Below the pieces are notes generated by a model. It did not search any database. It saw nothing but the letters and a program-made list of their open reading frames with translations, and was not told the origin of the DNA. A DNA stretch of 64,000 bases from Leucobacter weissii (GTDB lineage Bacteria; Actinomycetota; Actinomycetes; Actinomycetales; Microbacteriaceae), in contig NZ_JAGDYM010000016.1 of the NCBI RefSeq assembly GCF_017565745.1, positions 1 to 64,000 on the forward strand. The letters run 5' to 3'. Shown here one piece after another: positions 56,631 through 64,000 of the stretch. The translations under genes were made by a program, and so were the position numbers. How positions within the stretch are numbered: position 1 is the first letter of the stretch; every line of letters begins with the position of its first letter.

Positions 56631-57558
56631 CCCGCGGCCTCGACGGGCAGGTCGACGGCCCAGGTCCCGTAGACCCGCTCCGTGTTCGCGGCGAGGCGCG
56701 CGCACAGTTCGTCGAGCGGTTCGGCGAGCACCTCGGCCATCCGGCGCACCGTGTGCGGCATGAGATACGGCGCGTTCGGGCGGCCCCGGAAGGGCTCCGG
56801 GGTGAGGAAGGGCGAGTCCGTCTCGACGAGCACCCGCGAGGGGTCGGCGACCGCGAGGGCCTCGCGCAGCGCCGGCGCGTTCTTGAAGGTCATCGTGCCC
56901 GCGAACGAGAGATACCAGCCGTGTTCGGCGCAGATCCCGGCCAGTGCCGCATCGCCGGAGAAGCAGTGGAACACGGTGCGCTCCGGGGCTCCGACGCGCA
57001 GGAGGGTCTCGACGACCGCGTCATGGGCGTCGCGGTCGTGGATCTGCAGCGCGATGCCGTTCGCCTTCGCGATCTCGATGTGCGCCTCGAACGACTCCAG
57101 CTGCGCGCTGCGCCCGTCCTCGCCGGTGCGGAAGAAGTCCAGCCCGGTCTCGCCCACAGCGCGGACCCTCGGGTGCGCCGCCAGGCGGGCGATCTCCGAG
57201 AGATGCTCGCTCAGCAGGCCGCGGTTCGCGAGCGACGGCGCCTCGTTGGGGTGCAGGGCGACGGCGGCGAGCACGCGAGGATCCCGTGCCGCGAGCTCGG
57301 CCCCCCAACGGCTCGTCTCCAGGTCGGTGCCGACCTGGACGACACCGCGCACGCCCACCGCCTGGGCACGGTCCAGCGAGTCGAGCGGATCGAGCACGTC
57401 CACGCCGTCCTCGAACTCGAGATGCGCATGATTGTCGTAGACGGGCACCGGCAGGGGCTCGGGCGACACCGGCCTGGTCAGGTCCCGCTTGCCCGAGCCG
57501 GCATCGCCGCGCTTGCGCAGCCCGCCCTGCGGCGCGCCCGAGGCGACGCCCGAATCGC

Positions 57559-57562
<4 letters not shown>
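56627..57562 (-). CDS. tatD: TatD-family DNase
   Basis: The 311-residue metal-dependent hydrolase has YDNHAHLEF (metal HxH) near residue 42, VGETGLDFFR, IALQIHDRDAHD, VFHCFSGD and VETDSPFLTPEP. These are the standard TatD TIM-barrel motifs. It starts by overlapping the metG stop (ATGA). The ~35-residue N-terminal extension is unusual. Confidence 0.93.
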
Positions 57563-59160
<1,598 letters not shown>

Positions 59161-59297
59161 TATTCTATGGCCGATCCTGCCCCAGGCCCCACCCGTCACG
59201 CGATCAGGACGGTCGGCTCGTGCCGCACTGCACCGGGGCGCTCAGAGCACAGCATCGCTGTGCGCGCCGTATGCGCCGGGGCCGCCCTCGGCCCCGG

Positions 59298-59777
59298 TCA
59301 CCTCGCGATTCGGATCTCAGGTTCATGTCTGACCGGGAAGTTCACCGAGGACGCGATGAAGCAGTGCTCCGATGCCTCGGCGTGCGCCTCGCGGGCGGCA
59401 TCCGCCATCGACGCATCGGCCACGGTCACGACCGGCCGGAGCACGACCTCGGAGAAGGACCCGCCGAGTCCCTCCTGCCGCATCGTGCCCCGCGCGTCGT
59501 CGCGGTAGGCGGTGACGACGACTCCCGCGCGGACCGCCATGTGCAAGTAGGAGAGCATATGGCACTGGGCGAGCGCCGCGACGAGCAACTCCTCGGGGTT
59601 CCAGCGATCCGCATCGCCGCGGAAGGTCGGATCCGCCGAGGCCTCGATCTCGTGCTTGCCCTCCGGATCGGCGGCGCGCACGACGAGCTGACGCCCGTAG
59701 TCGCGGTAACCGCTCGTCCCCGTGCCCCGGTTGCCGAGCCACTCGATCCCGACCCGGTACTCGTGCGTGCCGCTCAT
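59298..59777 (-). CDS. OsmC-family peroxiredoxin
   Basis: The 159 residues have the family's two cysteines: ALAQCHMLSYL near residue 65 and EHCFIASSVNFPV near 135. It reduces organic peroxides. It is divergent from the gabT gene with 101 bases between. Confidence 0.9.
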   Translation of the reverse strand: MSGTHEYRVGIEWLGNRGTGTSGYRDYGRQLVVRAADPEGKHEIEASADPTFRGDADRWNPEELLVAALAQCHMLSYLHMAVRAGVVVTAYRDDARGTMRQEGLGGSFSEVVLRPVVTVADASMADAAREAHAEASEHCFIASSVNFPVRHEPEIRIAR

Positions 59778-59878
59778 ACGCCCCACCCTACCTCTCCCCC
59801 GCTCCCGCTTACCGTCTGCGGCGCACCCCGAGACCGGGGAAACGAGGCGGTAACCTCCGCGGGAGTAAACTTGCGGGC

Positions 59879-61222
59879 ATGACTGCAGACATCGAGATCG
59901 CACAGGAGCCCCGCGTCGTCACCGAGATCCCCGGCCCGCGCAGCCGCGAGCTGCACGCGAGGCGGCGGGCCGTGGTGCCGCCGGGCGTCCACAGCGTGCT
60001 GCCGGTCTACATCGAGCGCGCGCACGGCTCGATCGTCGTCGACGTCGACGGGAACCACATCGTCGACGTGTGCGGCGGCATCGGCGTCACCACCATCGGG
60101 CACACCGACGACGCCGTGGTCGCCGCGGCGACCGCGCAGCTGCAGAAGGTCACTCACACCCTCTTCACCATGACCCCCTACGAGCCGTATGTGCGTGTCG
60201 CGGAATATCTCGCGCAGCACGTTCCGGGCTCGACCGCAGCGGCCCCGTACAAGACCCTGCTGATGAACTCCGGCGCCGAAGCCGTCGAGAACGGCGTGAA
60301 GATCGCGCGGAAGCACACCGGCCGGCCGGGCATCGCGGTGCTCGAGCACGCCTATCACGGCCGCACGCTGCTCACGAGCAGCATGAACCACAAGGCGGCG
60401 CCCTACGCGCTCGGCTACGGCCCGCGCGCCGGCGACATCTACAAGGCGCCCAACTCCTATCCGCTGCGCGACGGTCTGAGCGGGCCGGAGGCCGCCGCGC
60501 GCACGATCGCGCACCTCGAGAAGTTCGCCGGGGCCGAGGATCTCGCCTGCCTCGTGGTCGAGCCGATCCAGGGCGAGGGCGGCTTCATCGTGCCCGCCGA
60601 CGGGTACCTGCCGGCGCTCGCGGAGTGGTGCCGCGCGAACGGGATCGTCTTCATCGCCGACGAGGTGCAGTCGGGCATGGCCCGCACCGGCACCGTGTTC
60701 GCGATCGAGCAGTTCGGCGTGGAGCCCGACATCGTGCTCTCGGCCAAGGGCATCGCCGGCGGCCTGCCGCTCGCCGGCATCACCGGGCGCTCCGAGATCA
60801 TGGACGCCTCCCAGCCCGGCGGGCTCGGCGGCACCTTCGGCGGCAACCCGGTCTCCTGCGCCGCCGCCGTCGCGGTCTTCGAGCAGATCGAGAGCGAGGG
60901 GCTGCTCGCGGAGGCCAAGCGGATCGAGGAGGTCTTCGGCGGCGGGCTGCGCGAGCTGGCGGAGCGGCACCCCGCGATCGCGGAGGTGCGCGGGCGCGGC
61001 GCGATGCTCGCGATCGAGCTGGTGAAGCCCGGCACCCTCGAGCGGGATCCGGAGCTGGTGAACCGGGTGATCGCCGAGGCCGCCCGGCGCGGCGTCCTGC
61101 TGCTCAGCGCGGGCATCCACGGCGAGGCGATCCGCTTCCTGCCGTCCCTGCAGTTCACCGACGAGCTCGCCGCCCTCGTGGTGCGCGTGCTCGACGAGAC
61201 GCTCACCGCCGCCGGGGCGTAG
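59879..61222 (+). CDS. gabT: 4-aminobutyrate aminotransferase
   Basis: The 447-residue class III PLP transaminase has TLLMNSGAEAVENGVKIARK, the cofactor-binding aspartate in FIADEVQSGMARTG near residue 263 and the Schiff-base Lys in LSAKGIAGGLPLAG near 289. GTFGGNPVSCAAAVAVFE follows. The best match is GabT, but related omega-amino acid substrates cannot be excluded. Confidence 0.93.
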   Translation: MTADIEIAQEPRVVTEIPGPRSRELHARRRAVVPPGVHSVLPVYIERAHGSIVVDVDGNHIVDVCGGIGVTTIGHTDDAVVAAATAQLQKVTHTLFTMTPYEPYVRVAEYLAQHVPGSTAAAPYKTLLMNSGAEAVENGVKIARKHTGRPGIAVLEHAYHGRTLLTSSMNHKAAPYALGYGPRAGDIYKAPNSYPLRDGLSGPEAAARTIAHLEKFAGAEDLACLVVEPIQGEGGFIVPADGYLPALAEWCRANGIVFIADEVQSGMARTGTVFAIEQFGVEPDIVLSAKGIAGGLPLAGITGRSEIMDASQPGGLGGTFGGNPVSCAAAVAVFEQIESEGLLAEAKRIEEVFGGGLRELAERHPAIAEVRGRGAMLAIELVKPGTLERDPELVNRVIAEAARRGVLLLSAGIHGEAIRFLPSLQFTDELAALVVRVLDETLTAAGA

Positions 61223-61235
61223 TAGCGGACGCGCC

Positions 61236-62150
61236 TCAGTCGGCGACGGGCTCGGCCTCGAGCGCGCCGCCCCCGACGACCGGGGTCTCGGCCGTGTCGG
61301 CGAGCACGATGCCGCTGAGGTCCTGCGTGTCCCGATCGTCGCCGACCGCGTGCACGTCGATGACCACGGCGGTGACGTTGTCGCGGCCCGCGTTGTCGAG
61401 CGCGTGCTCCAGCAGCAGCGTCGCCGCCGCCTCCGCGGTATCCGCCTCGGAGAGGAAGTGCTGCAGGCCGATCTCGGTCAGCTCCTTCGTCAGACCGTCG
61501 GAGCAGATCAGCAGCCGCTGACCCGGGATCAGAGCGAGTTCGGCGAAGTCCGGGACCGGCTCCTCGTTGAATCCGACCGCACGGGTGATCACGTTCGCAT
61601 GGGGATGGAACTCGGCCTCCTCCGGAGAGATCGCGCCCGTGTCGAGCAGGTGCTGCACGACGGAGTGGTCGACAGTGACCTGTGTGAGCGAACCGCGATA
61701 GAACTGATACACGCGGGAATCGCCGATGTTGAAGACCAGCCAGCTCGGCGCCCCGGGATCCGAGCCGAGGACCACGCCGGTGACGGTCGTGCCCGCGCCG
61801 AGCTCGCTCTCTCCAGCATTGAGCTCGATGTCCTCCACCGCGTCGCCGAGGGCCGCCTCGATGTCGGCGGGTCCGACCGCGCGGGTCCCTCCGAGATCCG
61901 CCAAGCGCCGGATCACCGCCTCCGAGGCGATCTCTCCCGCGGAATGGCCGCCCATGCCGTCCGCGACCGCGAACACGGGCGGCACCACCGCATAGCTGTC
62001 CTGATTCGTCTCGCGGCGGTGGCCGACATGGGTCACCGCGTGCCAGGAGAGCTCGACCTCCAGCTCCCGGGCGGGATCCGACGAAGTCCGCTCTCCCGGA
62101 GACGCGAACACGACGCGACGATGCGCGGCGTTCTCGCCCCTGGCGGTCAT
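61236..62150 (-). CDS. PP2C-family serine/threonine phosphatase
   Basis: The 304 residues have the PPM metal motifs VADGMGGHSAG near residue 65, NIGDSRVYQFYRG, and CSDGLTKEL and GRDNVTAVVIDV at the C-terminus. It dephosphorylates protein Ser/Thr phosphates. It is separated by 13 bases from the convergent gabT. Confidence 0.95.
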   Translation of the reverse strand: MTARGENAAHRRVVFASPGERTSSDPARELEVELSWHAVTHVGHRRETNQDSYAVVPPVFAVADGMGGHSAGEIASEAVIRRLADLGGTRAVGPADIEAALGDAVEDIELNAGESELGAGTTVTGVVLGSDPGAPSWLVFNIGDSRVYQFYRGSLTQVTVDHSVVQHLLDTGAISPEEAEFHPHANVITRAVGFNEEPVPDFAELALIPGQRLLICSDGLTKELTEIGLQHFLSEADTAEAAATLLLEHALDNAGRDNVTAVVIDVHAVGDDRDTQDLSGIVLADTAETPVVGGGALEAEPVAD

Positions 62151-62204
62151 CGCGTCGTCCCCGGATTCACCCGAACAGCTTATCGCGCCGAAGGCGGTCC
62201 GGAT

Positions 62205-62981
62205 TCACCGCGACCGGGCCGGGGCGCCGATTTCCGTAACAAGCGTGAACTCGTCATCGCCCGGTCCGGCGAGCAGTTCGAGGCCGTGAGCGCGACCCCA
62301 TCCGATCAGCTCGTCCGCACCCGAGAGAGGGACGCTCGAGGACGCCAGGCGCCGCACCAGATCGCCCTTCGCCGCCTTGTTGAAGTGGTTGAGCGCCCGC
62401 ACCTCTCCTCCGGGGCCGCGCTGCACGACGCTCAGGACCGACCCGCGGCCCGGCGGAAGCGGATTCAGCGCCGCATAGTCCTTCGAGCGCAGATCGAGGA
62501 CCCAGCCGAGGGAGTTCCACTCGAGTCCGCGATGCGCCTCTCCCCAGACGCGCTTCAGCGGGGCGCCGAGCCCGGGCAGCCGGGATCCGGCCGACAGCCG
62601 ATAGGCCGGAACGGGATCGGCCGCGGAGATCAGGCCGAACAGCGCCGACTGCACGGAGACGTGGGCGTCGACCCACTGCCGCGCCGCGGCGTCGAGCGTC
62701 TCGATGTCGATGGCGTCGTAGAGCACGCCCGTGTACCGCTCGATCGCCGGCAGCACGCCGCTCCCGGCGAGACGCAGATTGCGGGCCGCCTCGTCCCGGT
62801 TCTTGACGCCGAGCCCCAGTGCGCGAGCCGCGAGGTCCTCGTCGGCGCTCACCTCTTCGAGCGCCCTCCTCACCTCGGCGCGGGCGGGACCGAGGTCGCC
62901 CGCGCGGGAGAGGTCGGCCGGATCGAAGCTTCCTCCGCCGCCCGTTCGCTTCGTCTCGGACGGGGGCAGGAGGACATGCAT
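62205..62981 (-). CDS. yaaA: YaaA-family peroxide stress protein
   Basis: The 258 residues start MHVLLPPSETKRTGGGG and contain YTGVLYDAIDI and ALNHFNKAAKGDLVRR, typical of the YaaA (DUF328) family. In E. coli this protein limits iron-dependent DNA damage during peroxide stress. It is 54 bases from the PP2C gene on the same strand. Confidence 0.92.
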   Translation of the reverse strand: MHVLLPPSETKRTGGGGSFDPADLSRAGDLGPARAEVRRALEEVSADEDLAARALGLGVKNRDEAARNLRLAGSGVLPAIERYTGVLYDAIDIETLDAAARQWVDAHVSVQSALFGLISAADPVPAYRLSAGSRLPGLGAPLKRVWGEAHRGLEWNSLGWVLDLRSKDYAALNPLPPGRGSVLSVVQRGPGGEVRALNHFNKAAKGDLVRRLASSSVPLSGADELIGWGRAHGLELLAGPGDDEFTLVTEIGAPARSR

Positions 62982-63018
62982 CGTGATCCAATCCTACTGC
63001 GACGGGCGGGGCGCGCCG

Positions 63019-63921
63019 TCATGCCGCGAGCGCGAGCAGCACGCACCCGCCCAGCGCCAGGCCTATGCCGACGAGATGCGCTCGTGCGAGCCGTTCCCCG
63101 AGGACGAACCGCGCGAGGATCGCCGTCGTCACCGGGTAGAGGCATACGATCACGCCGACGACCGCGAGATCGCCGTTCCAGAGCGCGAGCATGAGCACGA
63201 TGTTCGCCGCGCCCTGCAGACCGCCGGCCAGAGCGCCGAGGATCGCGCCGTGCCGGTCGAGGCGCACGGCCGTCACCACGCCGACGGAGCCCGCGATCCG
63301 ACGCGCGCGCTCCGACCGGAAGACGATCGCGAGGAGCGCCCCGGTGATCACGAGCCCGCCCACCATCTCCAGGCTCGGCGCGAGCATCCCGGAGGTCGGC
63401 GGCGCCAGGTCGAGCGCGACCACCGCCAACCCGAACGCCACCCCCGCGATCGCGGCGAGCAGGAGCGCACGAGTCGTCGTGCGCACGGATCCGCGATCCC
63501 GGGCGCCGCTCCCCTCGGCCGCCCCGACCACGACGGCGCCGATGGCCGCCGTCGCCGCACCGGCCCAGGAGAGCACCGACAGCGGTTCACCGTGCACCCC
63601 CACGCCGACCACCACGGGAACGACCACCTCGGTCGCCGCCACGATCGCGGTGACGACGCCCATCGGCGCGAGCGCCAGGCTCACGTAGAAGGAGACGAAC
63701 CCGACGGCGCTGCAGACCGCGGCGATGAGACCTCCGGTGATCGCGGAGGCGGAGGGCCGGCCCGGGTCCAGCAGGTGGACGATCACCAGGAGGGAGGAGG
63801 CCAGGAGATAGGTCAGCAGAGAGGTCCTGAGAGCATCCGAGCGCCGCGCGCCGAGGCCGGCGGCGAAATCGGCCGCTCCCCACAGCGCGCTGGAGAGGAA
63901 CGCGAGGGCGAGACCGATCAT
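63019..63921 (-). CDS. EamA/DMT-family transporter
   Basis: The 300-residue protein has ten hydrophobic helices in two repeated halves (LALAFLSSALWGAADFAAGLGAR at the start and VCLYPVTTAILARFVLGERLARAHLVGIGLAL at the end). It is an exporter of metabolites in this family. It is divergent from the partial gene at the right edge and shares an inverted-repeat control region with it. Confidence 0.9.
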   Translation of the reverse strand: MIGLALAFLSSALWGAADFAAGLGARRSDALRTSLLTYLLASSLLVIVHLLDPGRPSASAITGGLIAAVCSAVGFVSFYVSLALAPMGVVTAIVAATEVVVPVVVGVGVHGEPLSVLSWAGAATAAIGAVVVGAAEGSGARDRGSVRTTTRALLLAAIAGVAFGLAVVALDLAPPTSGMLAPSLEMVGGLVITGALLAIVFRSERARRIAGSVGVVTAVRLDRHGAILGALAGGLQGAANIVLMLALWNGDLAVVGVIVCLYPVTTAILARFVLGERLARAHLVGIGLALGGCVLLALAA

Positions 63922-63953
63922 GTAACCATCATAATGATTTGACCGGTTACATG
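63919..63953. promoter_or_regulatory. Operator candidate between the EamA gene and a divergent gene
   Basis: CATGTAACC (63919-63927) and GGTTACATG (63945-63953) form a perfect nine-base inverted repeat with a 17-base AT-rich spacer. TTGACC at 63939 could be a -35 for the rightward gene. The left arm overlaps the EamA start codon. Confidence 0.6.
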
Positions 63954-63966
63954 ACAGGATGGGACC

Positions 63967-64000
63967 ATGACAGCGCACGATACGGAACTCGTCGTCGGCT
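63967..64000 (+). CDS. Start of a protein running off the window
   Basis: AGGATGGG lies just before ATG at 63967, then MTAHDTELVVG to the edge. Divergence from a DMT exporter across a dyad suggests a regulator, but eleven residues do not show a family. Confidence 0.4.
   Translation, partial: MTAHDTELVVG

Overview
The window is high-GC DNA (about 70% G+C by eye) with long actinobacterial-style operons, GTG starts and ATGA/GTGA stop-start overlaps. A mycothiol-dependent formaldehyde dehydrogenase, an HSL-type hydrolase, 'anchored repeat' surface proteins and the gene set metG-tatD-rsmA-ispE / ABC-F / glmU-prs / rplY-pth-mfd / mazG point to an actinomycete, most likely Micrococcales (Microbacteriaceae-like). 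Genus is not determinable from the sequence alone. I see no phage, transposase, CRISPR array or rRNA. One tRNA (Gln-TTG) is present.

Layout. 1-12.4 kb: start of a secreted protein (cut by the window edge), a small membrane coiled-coil protein, hisS, mazG, a lipoprotein, mfd-pth-rplY, another lipoprotein, and a sulfur-handling operon (small CxxC protein, persulfide-dioxygenase/rhodanese fusion, TauE/SafE exporter, rhodanese lipoprotein) behind two CsoR/CstR-like operators. 12.6-23.9 kb: an eight-gene, tightly overlapping operon encoding an anchored-repeat ABC transporter (metal-binding protein, ATPase, permease), four surface proteins carrying the same His-containing wall domain, and a lytic transglycosylase. 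A Fur/Zur-like box lies upstream. 24.0-27.6 kb: prs, glmU, tRNA-Gln and a MarR regulator with unusual tandem palindromic repeats. 27.7-32.5 kb: two secreted proteins (a seven-FG-GAP propeller with Ig-like domains, and a His-rich protein of unknown function) behind a DtxR/IdeR-like iron box. 32.6-41.3 kb: amidase, acyl-CoA dehydrogenase, a formaldehyde-to-formate-to-CO2 detoxification cluster with its LysR regulator, an HPP membrane protein, and a zinc-sensing ArsR regulator with a His-rich 51-residue protein. 41.3-45.5 kb: TetR, MFS exporter and ABC-F ATPase. 45.5-50.2 kb: a 1585-residue surface protein with two more copies of the wall domain and a near-perfect Fur-family box. 50.7-53.7 kb: truncated globin, ferredoxin, alpha/beta hydrolase, a DapB-fold oxidoreductase, and a 64-residue peptide ending in paired cysteines next to a DsbA-family protein. 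54.6-64 kb: ispE-rsmA-tatD-metG, OsmC, GabT, a PP2C phosphatase, YaaA, an EamA transporter and the start of a divergent gene.

How it fits together. The strongest theme is metal supply at the cell surface. Two separate loci (12.6-23.9 and 45.5-50.2 kb) share the same wall domain, which carries a conserved GHxD-like motif and an HxHxxW motif. Both have Fur-family (probably Zur) operator candidates upstream. One locus encodes a ZnuABC-like transporter whose binding protein contains an apparently circularly permuted copy of the same domain. I infer a zinc-scavenging chain running from the wall to the membrane. The transporter families are already named in TIGRFAMs (TIGR03769-03773), but their substrate is not established to my knowledge. 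A second theme is that normally contiguous housekeeping genes are interrupted by these accessory blocks. A third is that palindromes at the 3' ends of prs, tRNA-Gln and ispE contain copies of the adjoining gene end and have been tandemly duplicated.
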